Below are positions 7,796 through 16,646 of a stretch of DNA of 64,000 nucleotides, piece after piece (position 1 is the stretch's first letter; each line of letters begins with the position of its first letter). The DNA comes from JAKFDI01 sp036676235 (lineage in GTDB: Bacteria; Pseudomonadota; Gammaproteobacteria; Burkholderiales; Burkholderiaceae_C), in contig JAKFDI010000010.1 in NCBI GenBank assembly GCA_036676235.1, positions 124,001-188,000 on the forward strand, read 5' to 3'. The position numbers and the translations under genes are program-made. Below the pieces are notes generated by a model, which was not told where the DNA came from, did no database searches, and saw only the letters and a program-made list of their open reading frames with translations.

Positions 7796-9976
7796 ATGAA
7801 GACATTCCAACGACGAGAGTTCCTGCGACGCATAACTGCCACTTTCGGCAGTGTGGCCGTGGTTGGTTGCGGCGGTGGTGCGGCCGGCATTGCCGGATCG
7901 GGCGAGGCCGAGGCCGCAGAAAACGGGGAGGCGTCACCACCCCCGCCGAACTCGCCTGCCGTGCAAGCGCCCTCCGCAGCGCCGGCCACACCGGCACCGG
8001 CTCCCACGGGCGCTATGCGGTTCACGCTCGTTTCGCCCCTGGCGTCGAGCCTCGCACCCTTCTGCATCGGCTATGCGTTCCGAAAAGGGCACGTGCCTGC
8101 AGGCGCATCGGTCGTCGCCGACATCGCCAACCTGCAGTTCACGCCCAAGAACTTCTGGCCCGACGGGTCGCTCAAGTTCGCCATCGTGGCTGGTCGCTCG
8201 CCGCTCGCGGCCAATGTGCCGCTCACGGTGGCGCTGTCGTCCGGACCTGCGGTGGGCGGCACGGCACTCACCTTGGCCGACCTGCGAGCTACTGGCGTCA
8301 CAGCGGCGGTCGATTGCGGCTTCGGGTCGGTGGCCTGGTCCGGTGCCGACTGGAACAGCCCCTTCCAAACCTGGGCGGAAGGCCCGCAGATGTCGTCGTG
8401 GATCTACCGCAAGCCGGTGGGCAGCGACGCGCATCTTGTCGCCTGGATGGAGGTGAGGCTGTACGCCGGCGGCGCTGTCGAGGTGCTGCCGTGGATCGAG
8501 AACGGCTACCTCATGGTGGCGGGGCCGACGAACAAGAGTGCCACCTACGCTTTCACGCTCGGCGGTAGCGAACGCTTCCGAGGCGCCATCGACCTGCCCA
8601 ACCATTGCCGCACGCCGTTGATCTCCGGTACGGCGATGTCGCATTGGCTGGATGCCGATCCGCAGGTCACGCCCAAGCACGACACCGACTATCTGCAATC
8701 GACCCTGCTGGTGCCGACGTATCGCGCGCAGGTGTCGCCCACGGCCGCGGTCGTGGCCCGGCTGCCGACCGCTTACACGCCGCTCCAGCCCGGCAGCCAC
8801 AGCACCGGCATGGGCACGGCGGGCTATCACCCGTCGATCGGCTTGCTGCCCGAATGGGACGTGCTCTACCTCACCACGACCAGTCATGCGGCGTGGGCCG
8901 GGGTCGTGTTCAACGGCTACAGCGCTGGCCGGCATGGCATTCATTTCCGCGACGAGACCACTCAGCGCCCTCTGCGCTTCTCCAGCCATCCGAACCTCGT
9001 AGTCGGCGGCGGCAGCGCGATCAGTTCCTCAGGTGCGTCGTCGAAGAACAGCTACACACCCGCCGCAAGCGGCACGGTGCCGGCGACCTGGGCCTCGAGC
9101 CACCACCCGTCTGTCGGTTTCATGGCCTACCTGCTGACCGGGCGCTGGTACTTCATGGAGGAGGTCCAGTTCGCCGCGACGCTGAACTACCTCAAGAACA
9201 CCGACCACCAACGGGAGTTTTCCAGCGGGGTGTTCCTCACATCGGCAGGTGCCAACACGACGCGCGGCGTCGCCTGGGCCATCCGTACGCTGGCGCAGGC
9301 CGCATGCATCACACCCGATGCCGACACCGGGCTGCGCGGCGAACTCCTTGCCTCGCTGCAGGCCAACATCGACTGGTATCACGCACGCTACGTAGCGAAG
9401 CCCAACAACCCGTACGGCTTCGTTCAGCCGTACAGCGACTACACCGCGGGTGCCGGCGACAACGTGTACTTCGATGCCGCGTGGATGCAGGACTTCCACA
9501 CCGCTGCGTTCGGCTACCTCAAATCGCTGGACTTCGAGTTCGCGCCCGCCGGGAAGTCACGGCTGACCGCGTTCTTCGAGTGGAAGGCGCGCAGCATCGT
9601 GGGCAGGCTCGGGGCGGCGGGTCCCTCGGAGTTCCTCTTTGCGGATGCCGCCCAGTACACGATTGCGGTCGCGCCGAGCGACAACCCCGACTTCGTGAAC
9701 GGCAACGGCCCGTGGCACCCGCATTGGGGGGCGATCTACGCCGACACGCTCAAAGCCGCGAATACCGGCGGAGCGACGGGGTTGCGAGGGGCCTACTTCC
9801 CGGATCCAACGAGCTATTGGGGCAACCTCCAGCCGGCGATCGCCTATGCGGTCGATCATCAGGTGCCCGGCGCGCTGGACGCATACCAACGGATGGTCAC
9901 TGCGTCCAACTGGCTGCAATTGGCCGATGCCTTCGATCAGAACCCGGTGTGGGGCGTGCGACCGCTCGCGTACTGA
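7796..9976 (+). CDS. Tat-exported protein, possible RIFT-barrel polysaccharide-lyase-like
   Basis: The product has 726 residues from the ATG at 7796. The N-terminus reads KTFQRREFLRRITATFG and then VAVVGCGGG, a twin-arginine signal followed by a lipobox-like cysteine, so export by Tat and possible lipid anchoring are likely. A Pro/Ala-rich linker (about 45-75) leads into a globular region with FWPDGSLKFAIV, similar to the xPDGSxKxA signature I associate with RIFT-barrel rhamnogalacturonan-lyase-like proteins. That family call is tentative. The rest is rich in Trp, Tyr and Gly, as in carbohydrate-active proteins. Its place inside the polysaccharide locus suggests a surface-polymer lyase or binding protein. 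Confidence 0.7.
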   Translation: MKTFQRREFLRRITATFGSVAVVGCGGGAAGIAGSGEAEAAENGEASPPPPNSPAVQAPSAAPATPAPAPTGAMRFTLVSPLASSLAPFCIGYAFRKGHVPAGASVVADIANLQFTPKNFWPDGSLKFAIVAGRSPLAANVPLTVALSSGPAVGGTALTLADLRATGVTAAVDCGFGSVAWSGADWNSPFQTWAEGPQMSSWIYRKPVGSDAHLVAWMEVRLYAGGAVEVLPWIENGYLMVAGPTNKSATYAFTLGGSERFRGAIDLPNHCRTPLISGTAMSHWLDADPQVTPKHDTDYLQSTLLVPTYRAQVSPTAAVVARLPTAYTPLQPGSHSTGMGTAGYHPSIGLLPEWDVLYLTTTSHAAWAGVVFNGYSAGRHGIHFRDETTQRPLRFSSHPNLVVGGGSAISSSGASSKNSYTPAASGTVPATWASSHHPSVGFMAYLLTGRWYFMEEVQFAATLNYLKNTDHQREFSSGVFLTSAGANTTRGVAWAIRTLAQAACITPDADTGLRGELLASLQANIDWYHARYVAKPNNPYGFVQPYSDYTAGAGDNVYFDAAWMQDFHTAAFGYLKSLDFEFAPAGKSRLTAFFEWKARSIVGRLGAAGPSEFLFADAAQYTIAVAPSDNPDFVNGNGPWHPHWGAIYADTLKAANTGGATGLRGAYFPDPTSYWGNLQPAIAYAVDHQVPGALDAYQRMVTASNWLQLADAFDQNPVWGVRPLAY

Positions 9977-10017
9977 CCGTCACCATCGCTGCCCACGCTT
10001 CGCAAGCTCCACTCGTC

Positions 10018-11319
10018 ATGTCAAGACATATCAACCTTCACCGCAGACAGATTCTTCGCGCAGCGACGCTGCCTTTTGGCGCGGCCTGGCTGAGTGCATG
10101 CGGTGGTGGGAACTCGAGCGCAGACACGGCCGAGGCGCCGAGCCTCGAGCAGCCCTCGGGCCAGCCGGGTGACCTGCCGGGCAGCGACGCGACGGGTGCG
10201 CCTTCCGCTGACCGCGGTCCATCACCGGCGACGGCGCCTGTGCCTTCGGGGTCGGTGCCGTCCTGGGTCGCCAATCTGCCGTTGTGGCACTGGCACGAGA
10301 TTCCCGGGACGTCGCTGGCGAGTGTGGACCCGGCGGTGCGCCGCCTGGGAAGCACCGGGCCGAGTTCCAAGATCGACGCGTGGTGCGGCGCCACGCTCAA
10401 GCGCAAGGGCAGCGTGTACATGCTCGGTGCAGCGGGGGGGCATGGTGACTACGCGGGCAACGAAGTCAACGCCCTCGCGTTGAACAGCGAAGCGCCGAAG
10501 TGGGTTGAACTCTGCCCCCCGAGCGCGAACGCCGACATCATCAATGCCACGCAGTTCTATCTGGACAAGCGCCCCTCGCCGACCCATACGTACTACGCCA
10601 CGCAGTTCATCGACGAACTTGACCGGATGATCGTGTTTGCGAGCCCTGGGGTCAGTGGCTCATTTCCGGCGCCACCGACGGACTTTCCGTATACCGGAGA
10701 TCGGCGTTCGTTCAGCTTCGATGTCATGGCCGGCGATTGGGATTCGCCCGACTACATCGCACAGTTTCCGGACGGCGGCGACTTCACGGCGGCACTGTGT
10801 GCCAAGCATCCGAGAACCGGAGATGTCTACTACTCGCGCGGCTACGGAACCGGTTGGTATCGGTGGACCCGCATCAGCAATACCTGGACGAAGCTGTCGT
10901 CGACGACGCGCGCGCCCTGGTATGCAGGTGCCGCGATCGATCCGCTTCGCGACCGGCTGCTGGTGGTTGGCGGCTATAGCCCATCGGCCCCCCAAGTGCA
11001 TCAACTCGACGGCTTGGGGATCCGAGTGAGCTTCCAGGGCCTCGGCAGCGCTGCACTTCAACTTAGCGGCTATCCGGGGGTGGTGTACGACGAAGCACTC
11101 GATAGCTTCCTTGTTCTGCACAACGCCGAAACTGGCATCGCGATGCTTCGTGTGTCGGCAGCGAGTTGGGTCGTCGATGCGCCGGCGATCACTGGAGGGC
11201 TTCCTGCACAACGCAGGAACGGCGTACTGAATGCAGTGCAGTATGTGCCCGAACTCAGAGGCATCGTTCTTGCGAACAGTCACAAGGGCAATGTCTGGTT
11301 CATGCGAACCGCTGCTTGA
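10018..11319 (+). CDS. Tat-exported protein, probable beta-propeller
   Basis: The product has 433 residues from the ATG at 10018, 41 bases after the preceding gene, so the two are probably one transcript. The N-terminus has HRRQILRAATLPFGAAWLSA and then CGGG, the same twin-arginine plus Cys-Gly-Gly-Gly layout as its neighbour. After a low-complexity linker come repeated blades with patterns such as VYMLGAAGGHGDYAGNEV, RLLVVGGYSPSAPQVHQLD and VYYSRGYGTGWYRW, which suggest a kelch/galactose-oxidase-like propeller. No catalytic residues were assigned. It may act with its neighbour on the surface glycan. Much longer open frames upstream of 10018 are shadows of the previous gene. Confidence 0.7.
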   Translation: MSRHINLHRRQILRAATLPFGAAWLSACGGGNSSADTAEAPSLEQPSGQPGDLPGSDATGAPSADRGPSPATAPVPSGSVPSWVANLPLWHWHEIPGTSLASVDPAVRRLGSTGPSSKIDAWCGATLKRKGSVYMLGAAGGHGDYAGNEVNALALNSEAPKWVELCPPSANADIINATQFYLDKRPSPTHTYYATQFIDELDRMIVFASPGVSGSFPAPPTDFPYTGDRRSFSFDVMAGDWDSPDYIAQFPDGGDFTAALCAKHPRTGDVYYSRGYGTGWYRWTRISNTWTKLSSTTRAPWYAGAAIDPLRDRLLVVGGYSPSAPQVHQLDGLGIRVSFQGLGSAALQLSGYPGVVYDEALDSFLVLHNAETGIAMLRVSAASWVVDAPAITGGLPAQRRNGVLNAVQYVPELRGIVLANSHKGNVWFMRTAA

Positions 11320-11325
11320 GCGCTC

Positions 11326-12093
11326 CTACCGCGAGGCCGCGCGGAGCGAAGGTTTCTCGAACCTCATATGTATCCAGTTGCCGCGCGCGCGCGTCCGAAG
11401 GCGCTGCAACTGGTTGGCGAGATGGGCAATCCGGGTGGCTCCGCGTTGTAGCACCGAGCGCGCCGCCGGTTCGATCAATGGCTCGCCGCATCGCACACAG
11501 CGCTCCTCTTGGCCGTAAGTGCCGAAGGGATTGCCGGCGTAGTTCATGAGTGCCGCGGACAGCCAGTTCGTCGCGTCGGTTGTATGGCCCACGAGTGACG
11601 TCTCGGTGGCTGTCATGGCATGGAAATGGCGCCGCAGAGAGGACTCGTCGAAGGCATTCACATGTCCCCACGGCGGGTTGACTGCGCCACAGGCGCTGCA
11701 AGTCGTCCTGCCCTGGCGGAGGTCCTGGCGATAGGGCACGCCGATCACAGAGACGGATGCACACACACGCGTGATCTCCGAGCACACGGCGGGCAGCACT
11801 GTCGGTGATATGTGCTCTAGCACCTCGGCACAAAGTACCGCGTCGAAATGGTTGTCCTCGAAGGTGAGCGCGCTGGCATCGCCGGCGACGGCTGTCACAC
11901 GAGGAATGTCGATGTCCGGCTTCGTCAGATCGAGTGCGACCACCTCGTCGAAGCGTTCGGCCAGAAGACGGGAGAGAAAGCCGTCGCGTGCGCCGATATC
12001 CAGTGCGCGTCGTCCTCGCTCGGGGATCAGGCGCATCAATGCGGCGACTCGCTCCTGTTCCTGCGGGCTCGCGCGATAGGCGGTGAGATCCAT
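11326..12093 (-). CDS. class I SAM-dependent methyltransferase
   Basis: The product has 255 residues. Motif I is ALDIGARDGFLSRLL (SAM binding), with an acidic residue after the second strand (VVALDLTKPD) and VLCAEVLEHI as the motif II/III region. Two Cys pairs, CSAC and CVRCGE, flank the C-terminal half and could bind zinc. It is the last gene of the long minus-strand polysaccharide operon and converges on the exported-protein pair, with only six bases between stops. A sugar or nucleotide-sugar O-methyltransferase is the most likely role, inferred from context. Confidence 0.82.
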   Translation of the reverse strand: MDLTAYRASPQEQERVAALMRLIPERGRRALDIGARDGFLSRLLAERFDEVVALDLTKPDIDIPRVTAVAGDASALTFEDNHFDAVLCAEVLEHISPTVLPAVCSEITRVCASVSVIGVPYRQDLRQGRTTCSACGAVNPPWGHVNAFDESSLRRHFHAMTATETSLVGHTTDATNWLSAALMNYAGNPFGTYGQEERCVRCGEPLIEPAARSVLQRGATRIAHLANQLQRLRTRARGNWIHMRFEKPSLRAASR

Positions 12094-12154
12094 GACAGCT
12101 TGGTGATGACGAGTCGATGAGAGATGCCGAGGAGCGTAGCGCTTGGGCGATAGA

Positions 12155-13603
12155 TCAAGTGGTTCTGAAAAAGCCTCGCAGTTGGGGTACGACCCGAGCG
12201 AGTTCAGTGGCCAACGGATGCCTGGCGCACTTCAAGCCCGTCACAAAGCCGAGCGCACCCAGCACGATGCCTGTGAGCAAAGGCGGCAGCAGTTGAGCGG
12301 GTGCTGGACCGAACAGCGAAAGGGCGAGCGCTGGGCCAACACCGGCAGCGACTGCCACGGCGGCGCTGCGGCCAAGTGTCTTGTACAGCGCCCACCAGCG
12401 AAAGCCGATGGTGCTATGCACTGCACGAAGCCAGATGATGGATGATAGGCAAGCCGCCACGACCCATCCCAGAGCCAATGTCTCGATGCCGTGCCAAGCG
12501 CCGAGGGCCACCATGCACACCGTCAGCGTGGCGCTGCTCAGCGTCGCCCGCAGTGCCTTAGTGACCGCACCTGCGCCCAGGAGCACCGCGGTGCAGATGG
12601 GCACGAGGGAGCCGGCGACGGTAGACAACGCAAGAATTCGCGTCGCGTCGACCGATGCATCCCACTGCGGACCGTAGAGCAGGCGCACGGCCGGGTAGGC
12701 GAGGCACAGCAGGCCCACTGCGAACGACCCACTGAGCGCCGTGGTGTAGGCCACGGCCGTGAGAAACGATGACGATGAATCGTGCGCGTCGCGCGATTCT
12801 TTTGCGAACAGCGATAACGCGACGGAATACACGGCATCGATCACGAGGCGCGAGAACATGGCAACGAGTCCGTTGGCGCGTGAGTAAAGCCCCGCTGCGG
12901 CCAATCCCTGAAGCTTGCCGGCGAGGAACTCTGGTGCCCCAGTGGCCATCGTGTTGATGATCGATGACGAGGTGACCTGGGTGCCGAAGGACAGTACCCG
13001 ACGGGCTTCACGAAAGCTCGGCAGCCACGGGTAGTGTGCCGGCCGGAAGAACGTCGACACCAGCGCATTGGCGACGGTTGAGCACACACTGCCCCAAGCG
13101 AGGCTAAGCGCACCGAGACCCCGCCAGGCCAGCCACATCGATACCGCAGCACCGGTGCAGGTGGCAGTGAACCGCGTCACCGCCACCGCGTCGTAGCGCA
13201 TTTCACGCATGAGCCAGGCATAAGTGACCGAGCCGAATGGGTTGACGATGTAATTCAACGCCAGTATCAGGAAGATGTCGCGCATCCGCACGTCGCCGAA
13301 GAATACCGACATCGGCGTACTGAACGCGGCGACTGCGGCGCCGAGTATCAGTCCGATGCTCAGTTGAATGGCCCAGACGGCGCGGATGCGGTCGACCGTC
13401 AGTTCCTTCTCCTGCAAAAGGTACTGGCCGGCGCCGAGGTCGCGCACAGTGGCCGCGAATGCCAGCAAGGCCATCGTGACGGCATACAAGCCCATGTCCG
13501 CAGGCGTGAGCAGCCGCGCCAGAACCATCGAAGCGCCGACCGTAATGCTCAGGCTGAGATAGCGGTCCAGAAAGGCAAAGCCGAGGGATTTTCGAGTGGA
13601 CAA
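12155..13603 (-). CDS. Wzx-type lipid-linked oligosaccharide flippase
   Basis: A polytopic membrane protein of 482 residues from the TTG at 13603. It opens with LGFAFLDRYLSLSITVGAS and VLARLLTPADMGLYAV, the usual N-terminus of polysaccharide-transport (RfbX/Wzx, MOP superfamily) proteins, and has about twelve hydrophobic segments. It should move the undecaprenyl-linked repeat unit across the inner membrane. The open frame continues upstream to 13780, but that part overlaps the preceding glycosyltransferase and is Arg/Pro-rich, so the TTG after the glycosyltransferase stop is preferred. No good Shine-Dalgarno sequence is seen, so the start is uncertain. Confidence 0.83.
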   Translation of the reverse strand: MSTRKSLGFAFLDRYLSLSITVGASMVLARLLTPADMGLYAVTMALLAFAATVRDLGAGQYLLQEKELTVDRIRAVWAIQLSIGLILGAAVAAFSTPMSVFFGDVRMRDIFLILALNYIVNPFGSVTYAWLMREMRYDAVAVTRFTATCTGAAVSMWLAWRGLGALSLAWGSVCSTVANALVSTFFRPAHYPWLPSFREARRVLSFGTQVTSSSIINTMATGAPEFLAGKLQGLAAAGLYSRANGLVAMFSRLVIDAVYSVALSLFAKESRDAHDSSSSFLTAVAYTTALSGSFAVGLLCLAYPAVRLLYGPQWDASVDATRILALSTVAGSLVPICTAVLLGAGAVTKALRATLSSATLTVCMVALGAWHGIETLALGWVVAACLSSIIWLRAVHSTIGFRWWALYKTLGRSAAVAVAAGVGPALALSLFGPAPAQLLPPLLTGIVLGALGFVTGLKCARHPLATELARVVPQLRGFFRTT

Positions 13604-13640
13604 GGGGAGACGGCAGGGTTGAGGCGCCGCGATGGCAGGC

Positions 13641-14882
13641 CTAGGCGACCAGTCGGTCGAGATGGTCGGCAAGCATCTGCGCGCGCCCGCTGCGCGAGGC
13701 GCGCTTGACTTCGTCAGGTGAGGGTAGGCGTGCGGTGTGCGTCCGCACGCTGCTGACGAAGCCGCCAAGCGTGCGGGCAATGTCGTCGCGCGAATCCAGT
13801 CGGGCGATGGCCTCCACGCCGGCGCGACGCAGCACCAGCGCCGTGTCGCCAGCCGGGTCGGTCAGGCACAGGATCGGGCGGCGTGCACGCAGGTACTCGT
13901 AGATCTTGGCGGGAATCTGCTCGTTGCAGTTGGACGCTTGCAGCACGAGCAGTCCGTCGGCGCGAAGCATCTCCTCAAGCGCGTCAGCATAGGCGATGGC
14001 TGGCAGTGTTTCGACGAAGGCCTCGACGCCGAAGTCGCGCGCCATGCGCTGCAGCAGCGCATCGTGTACAGCGGCTCGAAAGCGCACTTTCAGCTCGCCG
14101 GGTCGGATCGAGGTATTGGCAGCCAACTGCGCCAAGGCCGCAAACAGCTCGGTCGGATCGCGCTCACTCGGGTAGACGATGCCGCTGTGCAGCAGCGTGA
14201 CGCACTGCGCGTTCAGCGGGCGCCTGTCGGTCTCGCGGCGTTCTGCCGCGGCGAAGCTGTCTTCGTCGTAGCCGTTTTCGAGCACCGTGATGCGCGAGGC
14301 GCTCGCGGGATAGCGGTCACCATAGATGCGCGCGGCGCCGGGCGTGGTGAACATCGCGCAGCTGGCCTGCTCCACAGCCATGCGCTCGATGGCGGCGTAG
14401 TGGCGCCGGGTCACCGGGTCGGCGGGGTAGCCGTCCTGCGCCATGGGGTCGCGGAAGTCGGCGATCCAGGGCAGGCCACTGCGGCGGCGCAGCTCTGTGC
14501 CGATGAGGTGTGCCGTGGCAATCGGGTAGGTCGACCAGATGGCGTCAGGCTTCAGCTCGCGCACCATGCGCATGCCTTGCCGGACAGCATCGAACTTCCA
14601 GCTGATCCAGCGGTCGGGACGTGCCCACGATGCGAGGTAGCGGCCACCGACGGCGAGGTGGCGCGCGGTATCGAAGGCCAGCGCACGGCGGACCACCACT
14701 TGCGAGGGAACTGCCGATTCGAGATCGGTACTGGTTCGCTCGTAAGCCGTGGGCCGTGCCGTCAGCACCAGTGGCTCCCACCCGTAGCGCGGCAGATGCT
14801 GCACGAACCGAAGCGTTCGCTGGATGCCGCTGCTCCCCGCCAAGGGCGGAAAGTGGTAGGCGACCATCAAGAGACGGCGCAT
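13641..14882 (-). CDS. glycosyltransferase, GT4-like
   Basis: The product has 413 residues. It begins MRRLLMVAYHFPPLAGSSG, the Gly-rich N-terminal loop common in GT-B enzymes that build cell-surface glycans. A C-terminal Rossmann half has LLVLQASNCNEQIPAKIYEY, where the EQIPAKIYEYLRA stretch is the donor-binding region typical of this group. The ATG at 14882 lies one base beyond the stop of the upstream methyltransferase; earlier in-frame starts fall inside that gene. It probably adds one sugar of the repeat unit at the inner membrane. Donor and acceptor are unknown. Confidence 0.85.
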   Translation of the reverse strand: MRRLLMVAYHFPPLAGSSGIQRTLRFVQHLPRYGWEPLVLTARPTAYERTSTDLESAVPSQVVVRRALAFDTARHLAVGGRYLASWARPDRWISWKFDAVRQGMRMVRELKPDAIWSTYPIATAHLIGTELRRRSGLPWIADFRDPMAQDGYPADPVTRRHYAAIERMAVEQASCAMFTTPGAARIYGDRYPASASRITVLENGYDEDSFAAAERRETDRRPLNAQCVTLLHSGIVYPSERDPTELFAALAQLAANTSIRPGELKVRFRAAVHDALLQRMARDFGVEAFVETLPAIAYADALEEMLRADGLLVLQASNCNEQIPAKIYEYLRARRPILCLTDPAGDTALVLRRAGVEAIARLDSRDDIARTLGGFVSSVRTHTARLPSPDEVKRASRSGRAQMLADHLDRLVA

Positions 14883-14883
14883 G

Positions 14884-15612
14884 TCAGCGGGCCGCGCCAT
14901 CGAACGCGGTCGTATTGACAACGGGTTTGGCCACGATGGCGAACTGCGGATGGCGCGAGTCGTCAAGGGCGCGCAAAAGAATGCGATTCAGCAGTCCGAA
15001 TTTCCACGGGAAGGTGATGCTGTTGATGCCATTCATTTCGACGATGCGGTAGCCACATGAGGCGAACAGGCGCCGCATGCTGTGATGGGTGAAGAAGCGC
15101 AGGTGGGTGTGATCCAGGACGCCGGCGTCCTCGTAGCGCCATTCGCCCTTGAGCACAAGGTCCTTGAGCACGGGCATGTAGCGCACGTTGGGGATGGAGG
15201 CCACGATCACGCCATCCGCGGTCAACAGTCGTCTGGCTGCGTCGAGAACCTTCCACGGGTCCACCAGATGCTCGAGAACATCGTTGAAGACCACGCAATC
15301 GACACTGGTCGGGGGCAAGTGGGCCATCCCCTGTTCGGCGTCGCTTTCGATGACTTCGTCAAGGCGCTTTCGGGCTTGTGCTGCGGCCGCGGGAAACTGC
15401 TCGATGCCGATGACGTGCACGGTGCGTTGCGACTTAAGGTTCTCGCCGAATCCGCCGCGACCGCAGCCCACGTCGAGCACGCACGCTGCGCTGGCCGGCA
15501 CGTAGCGCAGCATCTCGCCGCGGCGCTCGCTGAAGTAGTCCGCAGACTTGTGGTCATAAGACCGAACGTGTTGTCGCATGCCCAAAAGGTTTGGCTCGCT
15601 CGCTGTGTGCAT
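14884..15612 (-). CDS. class I SAM-dependent methyltransferase
   Basis: The product has 242 residues. SAM-binding motif I is VLDVGCGRGGFGENL, with IGIEQFP after strand 2 and DCVVFNDVLEHLVDPW as the post-motif region. This layout matches methyltransferases found beside glycosyltransferases in O-antigen and EPS loci, often acting on sugar hydroxyls. The ATG at 15612 is used; a shorter start at MRQHVRSYDHKS is possible. It lies 19 bases after the stop of the upstream glycosyltransferase and abuts the next gene, so it is inside the operon. Confidence 0.83.
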   Translation of the reverse strand: MHTASEPNLLGMRQHVRSYDHKSADYFSERRGEMLRYVPASAACVLDVGCGRGGFGENLKSQRTVHVIGIEQFPAAAAQARKRLDEVIESDAEQGMAHLPPTSVDCVVFNDVLEHLVDPWKVLDAARRLLTADGVIVASIPNVRYMPVLKDLVLKGEWRYEDAGVLDHTHLRFFTHHSMRRLFASCGYRIVEMNGINSITFPWKFGLLNRILLRALDDSRHPQFAIVAKPVVNTTAFDGAAR

Positions 15613-15631
15613 GGATCGACTCCCGGGGAAC

Positions 15632-16627
15632 TCAGTCGGCCAAGGGTTTCAGGAGACGATACGGTGCGCGAGCGGCGAGCGTGATCCACGCGGGTGGCGT
15701 CGCATCAAGTCTTGGCGGCCCCGAGCGGCCAGCGAGCCCGTCGACGGCACCAGTCAGGCATGCCGAAGCCTTGTCGCCATAGCCACGCTCGCGCAGCTTG
15801 GCCGCTTCGATCAGTGCACGGCACAGCAGACGCCGCCGCAGACCACGGCGATGCGGCGCCAGCGTGTGCCCTTCCCAGAACAGGAAGGCGTTGCGGGCCA
15901 TGAGGTGGAAGTAGTAGGCTGGACGTTCGGCGAGGATCGCCGTTCGCCGTTCGTGGCGAACGTTTGCCTCGTGGCACACCTGGCTCATCCAGCCGCCGCG
16001 CGACAGGCGCACGCCAAGGTCGTCGTCCTCGTAGTACGCGAAGTAGCGTTCGTCCAGCATGCCGACAGCGGCTAGCGCACGCAGACGTAGCAGGGGAGCA
16101 GTGCCGTGGTTCCACATCTGTTCCGGGGCGGTTTGCTCCATTCGGCGGGCGATGGCGGGATCGCTCGGCCGGCGTGATTCGAGCGCCGCCCAGTCATGCC
16201 AGGCGCCGCAGAAATCGACCAGCCTGTCGTCGTGCAGCGCATGGATGACCGGTGACACGCAACCGCATCGCGGATGCCGCTGCATGAAGTCGACCAAGCG
16301 CGCAAGGGCCGAGTCGGCCACCTGAGTGTCGTTGTTGAGCAGCCAGATGAAGTCCGCGTTGCGGCTTAGCGCATCACGGATGACGACGTTGTGGCCGCCC
16401 GCGAAGCCTGTGTTGTGGTCGAGACGCAGCAGACGTACGCCACTCGGAAGACCGGCACGCAATACGTCGAGGTCGGCCTCGGCGGACCCGTTGTCCACCA
16501 CCACCAGTTCGACGCGCATGTCCGGCTGCGCTTGCCGCAGCAACGATCGGAGGCAAGACAGCGTGGTTGAAGCCGCGTTCCAGTTCAGAACGCTCACGAC
16601 CACATGGGGAAGATTGTCGGAGGCCAT
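15632..16627 (-). CDS. family 2 glycosyltransferase
   Basis: The product has 331 residues. The GT-A fold starts with VVVSVLNWNAASTTLSCLRS, followed by VVVDNGSAEAD and the metal-binding-type FIWLLNNDTQV. The layout resembles rhamnosyltransferases of the WcaE/RfbF group. The ATG at 16627 follows the stop of the preceding glycosyltransferase by 19 bases; a frame extending to 16678 overlaps that gene and was rejected. It probably extends the lipid-linked repeat unit on the cytoplasmic face. Confidence 0.87.
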   Translation of the reverse strand: MASDNLPHVVVSVLNWNAASTTLSCLRSLLRQAQPDMRVELVVVDNGSAEADLDVLRAGLPSGVRLLRLDHNTGFAGGHNVVIRDALSRNADFIWLLNNDTQVADSALARLVDFMQRHPRCGCVSPVIHALHDDRLVDFCGAWHDWAALESRRPSDPAIARRMEQTAPEQMWNHGTAPLLRLRALAAVGMLDERYFAYYEDDDLGVRLSRGGWMSQVCHEANVRHERRTAILAERPAYYFHLMARNAFLFWEGHTLAPHRRGLRRRLLCRALIEAAKLRERGYGDKASACLTGAVDGLAGRSGPPRLDATPPAWITLAARAPYRLLKPLAD

Positions 16628-16646
16628 CGTGCCGTCTTGCTGTCGA

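Noticed and set aside
8605..10017. Upstream extension of the beta-propeller protein frame
   Set aside because: It overlaps the preceding exported protein and reads as Arg-rich shadow; the twin-arginine signal begins at the ATG at 10018.
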